From assembly GCF_905115235.1 (NCBI RefSeq), contig NC_051853.1, forward strand, positions 49,721,467 through 49,785,466: a stretch of DNA of 64,000 nucleotides. Reading direction: 5' to 3'. The first letter of the stretch is position 1. Each line of letters starts with the position of its first letter. Shown one piece after another: positions 52,385 to 64,000 of the stretch. Below the pieces are notes generated by a model. It had not been told where the DNA came from, searched no databases, and saw only the letters and a list, made by a program, of their open reading frames with translations. Origin of the DNA: Hermetia illucens. Lineage: Eukaryota; Arthropoda; Insecta; Diptera; Stratiomyidae. Position numbers and translations under genes: made by a program.

Positions 52385-54077
52385 GTGAAAGAAAATCTAA
52401 GTTCAAAAGGGGTTTTTCATGAAGCTGGAGAATAAAGTTGTGCTTCATGTGATTGTATGTGAACTTCTTATTATTTACACCAGCAGAAGTTCTATTCAAA
52501 GAATATGGTGGAAAGGAAAGTGAAGTTTTGAGGGAAAAGGTACGTTCGTCGAAGATTTGTTTGTTAATAATAGAGTACAAAAAACTTCGAAAATAATCAT
52601 ATACACATATAATTTGTTTAACGATTTTTTTATGAGAATAGATAAATGAAGCTATCTATAAATGTCAAATTAGAAGAAATTAATTTTTTTTTTATTTTCG
52701 GTCTTTAGTATTTCGTATGACCGCCTTCCGCTCTAATCACCTCTGCAACTCGTGCGGGATTGGTATAAATGTTCAATAAAATCGTCCAGAATTTCATTAA
52801 GCCATACATTTTCTTATCGATCTTTGTTGCAGTCGCCGCTTCATGAACGCCCATATTAATGGGGTTGAAATCTGAACTGTTTCCTGGCCATGGCAGCAAC
52901 TATATGGCAAGCTCCTCTTTCCAAGATGTTACCTGTGAATAAGATAGAAAGGGAGGAAGGATAAAACAGATAAAAAATTTGACACGGCAAAAATTTCGTC
53001 TACAGTTCTTTTATAGTACGAGCTCTTTGACACGGAGCCGAATCGTCCTGAAAAAATACTTCAGTGCCCATGCAGTGCTTCTACCGTTCGAATAACGCAA
53101 TATTCGATAACTTTTTTGCACCCATTTTGTGCGTTGACAGCACCACTTAGAAACGAAAAACTACTAATTCCTTTGTATGTTGTGTATCTCCACATCATTA
53201 CTGAGGAAGAATGGCTTGAAGTTCGTACAACACACTGGGGGTCAAATTTCTCTCCTTTTCTTCTTCGTACTGGGGACGGACGGTCAGATCCCAGCTAATT
53301 GAATTTCGGCTCATCATAGAACATAACTCTTCTCCAATTCAGCCTTTTTTCGAGCATCGCCTCCGTTAAAATCGACTTTTTCGCTGGTTTTTGAGCTCTG
53401 AGTCCTAATTCATTCAACCTTCGCTGTACCGTTAAGCAATTCAGTACGTAATTGGGGAGCAGTAAATCTATCTCGCAAGGTTGCTCGCTCTAATGACCGT
53501 CTGGCCCGGGGAGTAATCATCTGCTTCCTCCCGCTCCCTTGGCCTTTTCCTCAACACTTAACTTTTTCCTTCCTGACATTTTTTCACCCAAAATTAGGGC
53601 TTTCACTCTCTCTCTTTCCAAATCTCCAAGAAAACTGATACTGAACTGAATATGACAATCCTTTAACTTTAACTTATAATAATAATAATAATCGTTGGCT
53701 CAACAACCCATATTGGATCAGGGCCTTCAGTGCGTTAAAGCACTTCATTCAAGGCCGTAACGGTACACTACAGAATAGCCTGTAGAAGGCAATGGGGTCA
53801 ACATTGCGCTCGAGATTATTGCTCATTCACAGCTGTGTCGACTGGTATCCGATGTTAAATCACGATACAAATTCTACTGCCATCAGTGAGATTTGAACCG
53901 CGACCTTCCGTACGATAGCCTTGTGCTCTAATCAATCAGCTATCCGGACAACTTTAATTAATTTAACTTTAAATCACAAAATAGACATCATTAGTCAAGA
54001 CTAAATGTTGTCTAGACGTAATCAGAAAGGTGGAATCATAAAAGTGTTGAGTGCGAACATTTTTTTGTCGGGCACTG
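52385..54077 (-). mobile_element. Tc1-like DNA transposon, copy B (carries a SINE)
   Basis: The minus strand holds most of a transposase in order: [10 protein letters not shown] (53588), RLNELGLRAQKPAKKSILTE, the VMFYDEPKFN catalytic region (53317), RKGEKFDPQCVVRTSSHSSS, SFSFLSGAVNAQN, QDDSAPCHRARTIKEL, LPWPGNSSDFNPIN (53000s-52840) and AEVIRAEGGHTKY at 52710. The outer terminal repeat is GCGAACATTTTTTTGTCGGG plus CACTG at 54053-54077, beside TATA. The inner end stops at TTCACAC (52385), so the second terminal repeat is lost. A SINE sits in the leader. Stops and frame changes make it inactive. Confidence 0.82.
53674..53949 (-). repeat. tRNA-derived SINE nested in Tc1 copy B
   Basis: Minus-strand copy: head GTCCGGATAGCTGATTGATT at the right, B box GCGGTTCAAATCTC, body strings TTTAACATCGGATACCAGTC and GTAACGGCCTTGAATGAAGT in the minus orientation, and tail (ATT)n at 53677-53693. 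Flanking AACTTTAA strings (53665-53672 and 53950-53957) look like the target duplication, though local TTTAA repeats blur the edges. Confidence 0.88.
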
Positions 54078-54084
54078 TATATAC

Positions 54085-54440
54085 TGCAAGTTCCTTACAC
54101 TGTGGCTCCACAGCTTTTACCATTTTCTTATTTGGGAATTTTATTTTGAGGAACAGTCAAAAGCATCCAAGGCTAGGTCCGGACTGTGCGCTGGGTGGGG
54201 TGCAGTTTTGATGCCATGTCTATCCAAAAATTCGACTTATGATGTAGGGAAATTATGATGATGTTGCTTTGTCGCCGTTTTTCCTTGAAATGACGCAACA
54301 TGATGGTCCAAACAGATTTGTAACAGTCCACCGTGACTGTGGGGCTTTGAGGGGCTTCATATTGATGCAAAAATTCTTCGAATTCGAAGAAAATTATCAT
54401 CATTCCCTTACCGGCACTAACCATTAACCATTAATCATTT
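54085..54440 (-). mobile_element. Mariner-like transposase remnant
   Basis: Minus-strand pieces: PTVTVDCYKSVWTIMLRHFK, then FLDRHGIKTAPHPAHSPDLA. HGIKTxPHPxxSPDLAPxDF is the mariner-family block around the last catalytic Asp. It adjoins the outer end of Tc1 copy B, which appears to have landed in or beside it. Broken by frame changes; ends not found. Confidence 0.65.
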
Positions 54441-55470
54441 TAACTTCCGGAGGTGAGTATTAAATACCTATTGAGGAAATTGTCACACATGTCCAATCTG
54501 TGCACCGATCGTTTTGAAACGGCAGGTATAGATGGCCAAAAGAGCGCTGACGCAGTAGTATGCAGTGTTACCACCTTATTCAATTCAATTTTCCTCCCTG
54601 CGACCATTATCATTACTTTTTGAACAGCCCACATATGAAACTGCAAAAGGGTTGCAATGAGTAACATATAATCCCCACTGCTTTCGGAATTATTTATGGT
54701 TTTTATCTATTCTACAAAAAAAACACATTAAATTCTTGGAGAAATTTAGAAATATTACGGGAAGACTCAGCTAAACTATCAAACAACGATCAGGGAGATT
54801 ACCTATCAAAGTTGTTGAGGGATGTAGTAGGCGACAATGTTAGTTTAAGTATTTGCAATTATGGACTAAGTCACTAGTAATAAATGTTTGGCAGTATAAA
54901 AGACCTTGGAGATAGCCTATAGAATTAGTAGCAGTTGTATTGTCGCCTCCGAAATGCATCCATATACGCAATAATAAAACTAATTGTAGCTACTGGAAGG
55001 AATCTGGAAAAAATGATTATACAAGTATAAACCCTTATGTTGGATTATATAATCACATCTGTGCCCCATCGTTAAAGGCACAGTAGATCTACTATAGGCA
55101 GTACCCTTACAAAAATGACCCCACTTGCAAATGTGCTTGCAGAAGCTTATCTGTACACATCAGAGACGCTAAACAAGGAAAATGCATAATCTTCGTCAAA
55201 TCGTATTGGTAAGAGAGAGATCGGTGAGCTTCTGCTATTCTGGTACTACGGCGTGCTCACGCATATAGCAAAAAGTTGTTTCACGTATTCATTTATACAT
55301 AAGCAAAAACTTGCGAATCTCACCAATACATTGGCAAGTCCGGGCGGTATGTCAAACACAGCTGATCGGGTTTTCGGTACATCTCGCTCATGCTCAAGAG
55401 CAAAACAATTTGAAATCGTGTGTACTCGCACTGATTTCCCCCCTTGCGGGGCAAGGGGGAGTGAGGTAGC
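54441..55470. other. Unassigned stretch
   Basis: Possible upstream continuation of the mariner remnant to about 54670. A perfect hairpin CCCCCTTGC-GGG-GCAAGGGGG lies at 55439-55459. No coding frame is convincing. Confidence 0.35.
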
Positions 55471-55479
55471 TGTCTAGTA

Positions 55480-55645
55480 TCTAACTGTGGTTAAAGGTTT
55501 TTAGCCTGGTTTGTTTCTCTTCAGCTTCTTGGAAAAGTTTGCACTCTTTCTCAACTGTTCTACTGCATGTAGTTCAAGAGCGACCCACTCGATGACCATC
55601 CTGAGATGGCGGGGTTTATTGCATGGCATATATCATAATGAAGTA
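55480..55645 (-). mobile_element. Non-LTR retrotransposon C-terminal fragment
   Basis: The minus strand reads SQDGHRVGRS, then TTCSRTVEKECKLFQEAEEK, matching the GRPxxTxxRTVEKECKLL motif of the fragment at 17.1 kb. Only about 160 bases remain. Confidence 0.6.
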
Positions 55646-55649
55646 GTCG

Positions 55650-58600
55650 CCCATTCTCATCATACATTGGGAATTGGGCGGCCATACCTATGAAATGAAT
55701 TAGTGGAAAATCATTTAAATTTTTTTTGTATTTAAACAGTTGCCTGTATCATGGACACATTTGTGCCCTCTTAATGGTAGTTTATTGATGCCTTTGTTGT
55801 AGAAATGTAGCCCTAGATTGCTTTTAGAGCCTCTGCGGAGTTGCTTTTTCTCCAAAGAAGTCAAACAAAATTGGAAAGAAGTGGTAATCAAGGCTGGTAA
55901 GGTCTGGCGAATATGGCAAAGGACAAAGAGTTTCAAGCTTCATTTTCCTCTAGTTTTGCCGCGGGAATTTTTGTATAATATAATTGAGCATAACGCTCAA
56001 TTGCAAGAGAATAGGACCTAAGTAGGCTGACACACTAAATGGTTAAATGCCAACATTCCGCTAAGGATTTGATGGTTTCAATGAAACCCAACTGGTTTTG
56101 CCTCATAGAACATGTTACCCCGCCAGACAGCTAAACTGTGGTATTTTCGTCGGAGATAAGTCTGATGTTCTAGCAAATCGTGTGACACGAATCTTCATCC
56201 ATTGTTATTACCCGCGACGAAATATTTTCGAATTCGTTCGAAAATTTTTATTCCTAACGTGTTTTTCAATTTTAATGTCAATTTCTACTTTTACGTAAAT
56301 CTCCGGGGACGAAAGATTCATTACCTATTCACGAGCGTAAACAATAAGAAACTAAGCAATAGGTAACAATATGTTTTATATTGACAATAGAATGATGTAG
56401 AAAGACAGCAGACTGGGTGTCGTCGTCTCAGTATTCCCACGTGGCGAGTAAACAATTTTGTTTCGCATCCTTTTTGAAACTTTTTATGTCATATTCTGTT
56501 TGTTGTTACCATGTGTGTGTACTTCAGTTGTTTTTAAGGTTTAGGTCCAAAAATGTGGTCTCAATTTTTCATAGACCTTCCTGTAAAAAATGCTAAACTT
56601 GTTTGCGATTTCCTAGACTAACCAACAATACTTATTGACGGTTTTTTGAGGGCGTTGAACAACGTATTAATTCAGAATGTTGTCTATGATTTACAAATGC
56701 TTGAATTTAATTACGATTTACGATTAATTACCTTGTTGATATAAACAAATAATTTCCTTTGACACGTATTGATTTTGGGGAAACAATCAACATGTAGGGC
56801 CAAATTAGTATTGATGTGTACTGATATCTAGTGAGGAGGGAAATACTATTTTAAGTCTCAAGTTCAGTTTTCGAAGATGCAAATTTTAAGGATTCTGTAC
56901 GGTTCGTGTTCACCACCATAAGTGAGAAAAGAGGGCGCACTGGTATGGTAGAGCTATTATATCCTTCCTTTCAAGCCACCATATGTGTTGAATATGATAA
57001 TTACTTTGACCCAGTTGGCTTTGGTTTAAAATAAATTACTTATCCATATCATCAACTTGCAATTTGCGAATTTGTGTTGTTATTCCGAAATCGTAGAATG
57101 TTCAGCTAATCGATAAATCCCTCGATATCTGAGGGGGTTAAGAACTTTTGACCTACTTGAATAACAAAGCGGCAAAATCACACGTTTAATTCGTACCTAA
57201 TTAGTTGTGTTGGTGTCATAGTTAAAAACCACTTGGTAATCACATTGATTATCACTTCCAAAGATGCTACAAAGAGCATGATTTTTTATTTACATTATAA
57301 CTGTTAGTTATAATTCGAGCATATAAAAAGTTGGTTATGGGCTTATTTACTAACACCTAGCTGTAGATGGATGGAAATAAAATCAATTCAGGAAAAATAT
57401 ATTCAAAAGGCGATAAGAAATCCATTCGCTTTTTACTTCTTCAATGTCATGTAACGTTATGTGATATGTTTATTGACGCCGATAACGACTCTGCAGTGAG
57501 AACTATTCTAATAAATGGCATATTTACCCTCCACCTGAATCACTAAGTGGCTCACTTCTATATGCAGTCATAAGAATTGTGTACTCTTGGCTTATGGTAT
57601 ACGCGGTATTCAGAAGGTCACTTTGTCGATTTTTCATTAGAGTATTATTTAGTTATTGATGGTATTTTGCATGTAGCAACAACTGATGCGTTGAAGTGAA
57701 AGCAATATATACTATATGTTGGGAAATGTTTGTAAATACAATATGTTAAGTGTAGGCGTTTTGCCATGAGGTTTACATGTGTTTTTTCCTTAACAAAGTG
57801 GTTCACGATTAACTGCGGAAGCAATTGTTTCCAAATCGTTTGCGATTTGTGAATGTGGTGTTTAAGTGGTTGTTTTGGGTACACAGATTTAACTAAACAA
57901 TCGATACTAAGATTATACTGGTTATTAAACAAGAAGCCGAAATCCTCCTTACTGAAAAGTTAAATTTGCGGATATTGAACTCCACACTTCTTTAAATGAA
58001 TGTATTGGCCAAATATTCACAAGTTTGAAACAAACAAAAGTGTTTACAGAGATATTCTACTTTCCTTTCTCACTAAATGATTTATTTTATATAATAAACC
58101 TAACAATTCTCGATGGTGATGTCATGCTCGCCCTCGTAAATCACGTATAAAGTGGATGACCTAGCTCAACGTAACATAGAAATGGATGAGAAGCTCTAAA
58201 CTTGATGGCCAAATAATTATAATTAGAATTTAATTAAAAATTAAAATTAGTCAGCAATATTGGGTTCGTATAAAAAATTTACAGATCACTGAATATTAAC
58301 CCTGCTTATGTGTGGCATGTTACGCAAATGGACATCAGATCCTGCTAATACAATAAGTATGCTCCTCTTCAGGGCGATTAATCAATCACTGTTAAAATTT
58401 GACAGGGTCTACATTCGCAAATAAAGTTAGATTAGATAATATTCGCTTGGAGATATGTGGGAGTTGAAACTTTGTATTGAACATCAAAATTGCAATATTT
58501 ATTATATGATGATTAACGTTTACCACAAAGTAGAAATATGTTCCTTGATATACGTGATTGCCTTTTGTGTTGCAGGTGTAAATGAAGTGATTCAAAGCGT

Positions 58601-58670
58601 TTGTCAATAGCAAATATATTTATACAGAATAACATACATTAACTCCTATTGTTTTTTATTGCAATGATAA
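55650..58670. other. Long gene-free stretch
   Basis: Three kilobases without a recognisable exon, transposase, RT or named repeat. Small frames such as 56098-56298 and 57932-57645 are uninformative. If the Zdhhc8 gene continues rightward, this is intronic. Confidence 0.4.
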
Positions 58671-58674
58671 ACTG

Positions 58675-59700
58675 GACGCTAAGGACGGCTAGAAAGATAT
58701 ATATCGACTTATTAAAGTCCAGCATCAACTCACACAGGATATCGAAAACTTTTGTTGTGTTAATGACAAGAAAGGTACTTTACTTACCAATTGACGAGAT
58801 GACAGGAATATTTCTTGCCACGTCCTATCCGAGACAGTGAGGCAAACCGGATTTGTCAAGAACCGCGGAACTACTAATGCAATACATACTCATTGAAAAA
58901 CACCAAGGGTTTTTGAATCTGCAGAAGGTGTTTGACCTGAAGAAATCGTGCCTTAAGTTGAATTATTTTACCGCGATCCCAAGAGTAAAGTGTGGCAGGT
59001 GTATCAAAGCCGCTTCGTGTGTCTGTCGGTGTTCATCAAGGAAGCGCCCTCTCACCATTTCTCTTCGCTCTTGGTATGATCACTGTCCATGGGACATCCA
59101 ACGTTCAGCGCCCTTGTCCAATGCAGATGATGTTTTTCTATCATGTCATAGCAAAGCTGATCTTGAGCAACTTGCTCAAAAATGGAATGATCGCCTCATA
59201 CAACAAGATCTCAGAATGCACCTGAAAAAAAAGTTTTTTTACCACCGATCCCTCTCTATCTTAGATCAAAACTATCAACCAATGGTGAACTGCGTTATAA
59301 ATTTACTTCACGCATCAGCGCAACTTGGGTGAAGTGGGGTTCCACAACTGTTGCATTTCAAATCTAAAATTTACCGCAGTGTCGTTCGCACTGTGGCTTT
59401 GTATGATTTTGAGCGTTGACTGACTATAAAAGACAATGAACGCGGCCTCGTGGTAATGGACACGACGATGTTGTGTTGGACTAGTAACGTAACACACCAT
59501 GATCACATCTGAAATGAGGACATCCGCAATCTGTATGGGGTTGCGCCGAATGTAAAGAGGCGTCTCTTAGCCCGAATATCAAAGTCGATTGCAAAGGACC
59601 AAAAGGTCGACCGAAGCAATGTTGGCTTGATACGCTAGATAGTGATTTGGAAGCCTCTCGACTCCCCTGAACGTGACAAAGTCTGAAAAAGAAGAACACG
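58675..59700 (+). mobile_element. RTE/BovB-like LINE remnant (linker to C terminus)
   Basis: Plus-strand pieces in order: KDIYRLIKVQHQLTQDIENF (about 58690), RQTGFVKNRGTTNAIHTH (58840), RVSVGVHQGSALSPFLFAL (about 59016), NADDVFLSCHSKADLEQLAQ (59120), KWNDRLIQQDLRMHLKK, SKIYRSVVRTVALY (about 59362), LVVMDTTMLCWTSNVT and GPKGRPKQCWLDTLDSDLEA (about 59600). The first catalytic Asp region and the Y of YADD are altered. At least five frame changes. The family is the same as 45255, 47040 and 60425. Confidence 0.88.
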
Positions 59701-59914
59701 TTTTATATTCGTTTCTAGCAAGTCATTCAATCTCTAGAATTCACATATCGTTAACAGAATACCCTTTTTAGTACAGTTACAAGCATCATGCATAGATGGA
59801 CTATTTGGGGCATGGTATTGGGGTGATGCATAAGTCCGTAGCATTCCTCACCAAATTCTATTTTTAACAATTAAGAAAATTATATCTTTTATATTTCAAA
59901 TATCATTTTAAAGA
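59701..59914. other. Spacer
   Basis: AT-rich spacer between the RTE-like and mariner-like remnants; nothing recognised. Confidence 0.35.
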
Positions 59915-60400
59915 TTGCCTTTTTCGGATGATGTTACATATTCACAAAATTATCGATTTTGGGGCTATGAAAACCGGAATGCAACAAAAAAGAAACAAGC
60001 GCATCCACAAAGAGGCATTGGTGTTTTCTGTTGGTGGGCACTATTATCGGACCATACTTTTTTAACAACGATAATGGCTGAACAGGTAATAATAAAGCAC
60101 GATATTATGAGACATTGGAATTCTTTATCTAGTCCAAATCGGAAGACATGTTTTTTTGGGACATATATTTTCAATAAACTAGCGCAACTGCAAACCAGCT
60201 GTTGGTAACATCATCGATGTTTTATCAAAATGGTCTGGTTAATTGGACATGGCGTTCATACGATTTGATACCATTCTACTTTTTTTGAAGTCATGTCAAG
60301 TCTAAACTTCATGCGAACTAGTCCCAAACAATTCCAGACATGAACACTATCATTCGTCATGCCATTGATAAAATACCGAGAGAAATAACTAGATAATCAT
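59915..60400 (+). mobile_element. Mariner/IS630-type transposase remnant
   Basis: Reads FxDDVTYSQNYRFWGYENRN, then KKQAHPQRGIGVFCWW, TIIGPYFFNNDNG, NWTWRSYDLIPFYFF, SHVKSKLHAN and TIIRHAIDKIPREI. The order and spacing (Asp box, GIIGPYFFE, NWPPRSYDLTPLDFFLWG, VKSKVYANKP, IRREI) are those of a widespread insect mariner-like family. The QQDGA segment with the second Asp is lost and frames shift several times. No terminal repeats found. Confidence 0.75.
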
Positions 60401-60424
60401 AATTGCGATAAGTCGCTATTTCCA

Positions 60425-60800
60425 GCAAGAGAGGTTTAAGATTTACAAACAGATGAATAAGGAAAATTAGGTAAATGAGCCAGCACCTCGTATTTTAATA
60501 AATCGAACCTTCCAACGGCGATAGGACGGACGACATTGCGGTAAATGTTAGATTTGAAATGTTCGTTGATACGTCAATCACAAAAACATCAGTTGTAGAT
60601 CGCCATTTTATTCAGGTTGCTCTAATGCGTGAAGCAACCTCAAAATGCAGTTCTCCATTGGCTAATAACATTGACCCGAGATATTTAAATCATTCAGTTC
60701 TGGGCGGGTCACTCCCGCTGACAGTGATTGTGTCTGTTTCATACGTATCAGGATCATTTTTGCTATTAGACGCTAGGAAAACATCTGCATAAAGCAGTGT
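60425..60800 (-). mobile_element. RTE/BovB-like LINE fragment (post-YADD region)
   Basis: The minus strand begins LLYADVFLASNSKNDPDTYE, then TDTITVSGSDPPRTE, FKYLGSMLLANGELHFEVAS and KWRSTTDVFV, followed by SNIYRNVVRPIAV in another frame. It aligns to the section missing from the 59.2 kb copy of the same family. Two in-frame stops and one or more frame changes. Confidence 0.85.
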
Positions 60801-61694
60801 ATATTTGTGCATTTAATTGTTAATTATTATTTTGCGATCACCCATTGTAGGCTGCCTCAATTCCTTCTAATCTCCTGCATTGATAAGGGCGACTTTAAGA
60901 TCTGTTTTGTAGTATATGTTGTATTTTGCTTTACATTTTTGATTCATAATAATATTATAAAATTTAAATATAAATATTTTGATATTATATAAACTAGCTG
61001 AACCCGGCAGATCTGTTCTACCTGTGTATATTTGAAAAACTACAGATTTTCTTCAAGTACTGGAAAACGTGAACTAAACTGATGATACACATGTCTGTTC
61101 ACTTCGAATCTGGATCTGAAATTATAATATTTTATAATATGTTTCGCTCCAAGGGATGCTATTTGAAATCAAGCATTGTATCTCCGAATATATTGTAAAA
61201 AGTGTTTGATTCTTGAGCAGCTCCAGCTATATGAGTTATAAGTGGCCCTGGTGGCCTAGTTAGAGGTACTCAATTGACCTCGCATCCAATGGAATAACAC
61301 ACACAAATTCAAGGTACGACTATGTAAGCAAAATATAACTTTTAAATCGATGCGGACATTTCGGCGCATTTTGTAATAGTAGTCTTCATTATAATTGAAT
61401 GTGGTTTCATGGATATTGATGGAACCTGTTCACCACGTGTTTTGATTTTCGGGAATTGAGCAGCCTTTTTGCTCGAAGATTTGTAATTCGTACACCATGT
61501 TGTTGAGATGTTTCGACATCTCTTAAAGTGAAAGCTCAAGCTCGCAGGTTGTTAAGTAATGCGTCTCACTTCTGTTTCAGTTGCACTTGAAGTAGCGACT
61601 TTGATTCGTGCTGTTTCCCGTCGCGAACCTTGTTCCCCAGGTATTTCAGTTGCTCTGCAGATCTGGTTCCTCTTTCAATATTCATTTTTAAGGT
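60801..61694. other. Unassigned stretch
   Basis: Contains AACTAGCTGAACCCGGCAGA at 60993, a motif I recall as widely dispersed in arthropod genomes (function and element unclear). No coding frame is supportable. Confidence 0.35.
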
Positions 61695-62462
61695 TTTGTT
61701 TGCAATTGGTTCAATGTCTGTCTGTCACACGCACTTTTCTCAGAAACGACTATACCGATTGACACGAAATTTGGTGAGAAGGTGGGAACTGTGAACGCCC
61801 AGACATGCAGTGAGTGATATTCTTCTAGTTTGAGATTTAGGGGGGTCCCCATACATGTAAGAGAGGAGTGTACAAATTTTTTTCACCGAATATAGTCATG
61901 AGGGGTATCAAATAAAAAGTACTTTTCGAAGCCGGTCTTAGTTTTGAGATTTGTTGGAAAGGCTGGACGTTGTAGGGGTGGAAAGTGATGACTTCTTTAC
62001 CGGACCCATTCTCAGAAACTACACAACCGAAAAATCAGAAAACTTGACGAAGCTACCTCTATATGGTGCCCAGGCCTCAAAATACTCTCCAATCGATATC
62101 TGTTCAAATTAAGTTAATAATAGTATATTAACATATTTTTGGGAAAATTGAGCAAAACCCCCCTTAAGTTTAACTCAGAGTTATAAAAGTTGGTAGTAGT
62201 ATAAAATATAATATGGACCATATTATCCCCAAGTTAGATCAAAATTATACTACTACTATGATATAGTTCTCTTATACAGTAGCTCAAAGTTGTCTTTACC
62301 GTGTAAATTTACAACCCGAAATACTAAATCTGACATGCTAAATGCGTATACATAACGGACTACGTACAAATGGGATAGTTCTACATTCAAATATACTCAC
62401 AGAAGAAGCAAACAAAACCTTTCATATCTGAAGTGCCCAGCTTCCGGTTTCCCGACTTGTTG
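61695..62462 (-). repeat. Dispersed 0.78 kb repeat, full-length minus copy
   Basis: Reverse orientation. The 5' end at 62462 reads CAAGTCGGGAAACCGGAAGC. All family blocks are present through GTCAATCGGTATAGTCGTTT and GTGACAGACAGACATTGAAC to CAAACAAAACCTTAAAAATG at 61690. The hairpin loop region is altered. A third-kilobase block (CGGGTTGTAAATTTACACGG) is shared with 34.7 kb but not with 46.1 kb, so at least two subfamilies exist. Confidence 0.85.
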
Positions 62463-62734
62463 GGTGGAATGGTGGAATTTTCAATAAGGGACTTTTTTCT
62501 TCCTACTGCGTACGCACTTTATCTCCTTTCTCTCCTTTCTCTAGTGGTGAAACGCATTGGCAAACTTCAATAGAAGTTGGAATTTCCAAAAAAAATGTTG
62601 ATTTGTCTGTAAAAAATAAGACAAACCGCAAGTGGATTCTTAGCCTTATACTGGAGCAGTAGCTTGTAAGAGGCGATAAATACCGAAATGTAATGGAAAT
62701 ACGCCTCAGCCTTGAACCCATTGACAAACTGGAA

Positions 62735-63045
62735 ATATTCTTAGAAACGTAGAAAAGCTGTTCTTAAAAGGCGCGCAAAAGCTAAAGAATCATTGTTAAC
62801 AGAAAGACACCAGAAATTGCGATTGGCCTTCGCCAAACATGTAATACCTGGGCTGAAAATAACTGGGGGAAGGCTATATGGGACTAAAGTAAAGGGCCAC
62901 CAGTGGGTGAAAAGAAATTGGAGAGGGAAAATACAATCACGTCACGTAGAGCCCACACTGAAGTTTGCATAACTCAATGTGCAGCTTCTCCATCTAATGA
63001 AGGAAGGTATAGGTCCACGGTATTAAGCCGAAATGATTGCTTAAT
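62735..63045 (+). mobile_element. Tc1-like transposase fragment
   Basis: One long frame reads RRKAVLKRRAKAKESLLTER, then HQKLRLAFAKHVIPGL, GTKVKGHQWVKRNWRGKIQS and RHVEPTLKF, followed by NVQLLHLMKEGIGPRY. It fits the Tc1 section from the linker (RHxxLRLxFAKxH) across the first catalytic Asp region (altered) to RxVxPTVKFGGGxxMxWGxxxxxGIG. Short, without ends. It appears to be a different Tc1 lineage from copies A and B. Confidence 0.65.
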
Positions 63046-63054
63046 TTAACTGGC

Positions 63055-63335
63055 ACTTTGACAGCGCGATGGTTAAGGGGGTATAGCACTAACTTCTCAG
63101 TCATTATGTTCTAGATTTACATCCTAGTGGTGATTGGTGTTTTTGCTTGGCTCATTGCTGTGAACTCATCATTTCTCTAGCATTAAGTATGATGATAATG
63201 AAACTAAAGTACAGTTTATATAGTTTCACTGAAAATAAAAATGAAAAAAGAAACAATAGCAATAAACACGTTCCTTGGGTGCTCCACACTCCACAAAGGG
63301 GAGGAAACACTTGGGGCATTCCAACCGGCCTAGTG
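63055..63335 (+). repeat. Second SINE-like repeat, copy 2
   Basis: The head ACAGCGCGATGGTTAAGGGG has an A-box-like look. The body has AAGTATGATGATAATGAAAC (63186) and TGGGTGCTCCACACTCCACA, shared with 22730-22925. The copies differ by a long insertion between these blocks. Confidence 0.5.
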
Positions 63336-63339
63336 TACT

Positions 63340-64000
63340 TAGAGGTCAGTTGTTGCTGAACTTTTACTTGAAAATACTGCCTGACTAGAAAGCTAACGAT
63401 TAGCCTGTAAGGGTGCAGTTGTAAGTGAAGAATGCTATTTAGATAATAAACGGGTCTATGTTATCACACAGAGCCACAAAATTTCCTTCTGTCAAAAGGA
63501 GTTGTGTTGTTAGTAAGAGTTTTGGCCCTATGGTGAGACGTCTCGAGCGGAACAGTTAGATATATATATATAGGTGTATAGCTAACAGAAATGAGAGAAT
63601 TCTCATTCCTTTTTTTGGACGAGTATTATCTGGGCACATTTAAAGTTCACTAGGAAGTGGGGTTTCAGCAATGGTTTATAAGATATCAGACATGGGCTGC
63701 AATGATAATTTGAGTAAAACATCGAAGTTCTTAATTATTTTTATTTTATATTTATTATTATTGGGCACCAGTTTTGCTTTAATTTCATCTCTATGACAAA
63801 TAATGTTGTGCACGAAATAAACACAAAAGGGCCAAGATACATTAAAAGAATCAGAGGTGGATTCTATGCTAGAAATCTATGTCCATACCTGTAGGTTTTT
63901 ATTTTAGTAGTGTTTGATCAGATTGCCTAGGCCTTAGACCACTACATGCTAAAGTGTTCGGCCCATCTTCAAAAGCCCTCTGGGTTTGGCGTAATCTTCA
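63340..64000. other. Right-edge stretch, unassigned
   Basis: AT-rich DNA with short TA runs (63562-63575) and no supportable coding or repeat feature. Confidence 0.4.

Overview
The window is AT-rich, intron-containing eukaryotic DNA crowded with old transposons. The host proteins resemble insect ones. The Pcmt and Nsf reading frames assemble to 225 and 747 residues, about the lengths of the fly proteins, and a Zdhhc8 start exon has the fly-type N terminus. A dipteran with a large, repeat-rich genome is the best guess; I cannot name the species.

Host genes, left to right. (1) Pcmt (protein-L-isoaspartate methyltransferase) runs on the minus strand from 9247 to 1950 in five coding exons, with a 6.4 kb third intron full of transposon remains. 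(2) A TMEM59-family membrane protein starts head to head with it at 10062 (plus). It ends either at 11072 or, by my preferred splice, at 15079. (3) A double-PHD plus SAM protein lies on the minus strand (21477 to 20315); its true start is uncertain. (4) Nsf, the SNARE-disassembling AAA ATPase, occupies 37776 to 28261 (minus) in twelve coding exons; its catalytic lysines and glutamate fall at the same residue numbers as in human NSF. (5) The first coding exon of a Zdhhc8-type palmitoyltransferase is at 42330-42421 (plus); the rest of that gene was not found in the window. Nsf and Zdhhc8 both serve membrane traffic or membrane-protein modification, but nothing in the sequence shows that they are functionally linked.

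The rest is mostly repeats. There are several non-LTR retrotransposon groups: RTE/BovB-like copies, a group ending in a GAT microsatellite, Jockey-like pieces and others. There are at least six copies of a tRNA-derived SINE ending in (ATT)n, two copies of a second SINE-like repeat, Tc1-like and mariner-like transposase remnants, a 0.9 kb piggyBac-type non-autonomous element with TTAA target sites, one old Ty3/gypsy pol fossil, and a dispersed repeat of about 0.78 kb with a hairpin at its 3' end. Several elements are nested, notably SINEs inside a LINE and inside a Tc1 copy. From 42.4 kb to the right end I find no host gene beyond the Zdhhc8 exon.

I did not find a clearly new biological system. 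The points most worth following are the unclassified hairpin-ended repeat family, the double-PHD/SAM protein, the choice of C terminus for TMEM59, the possible N-terminal extension of Pcmt, and two hammerhead-like stem-loops.
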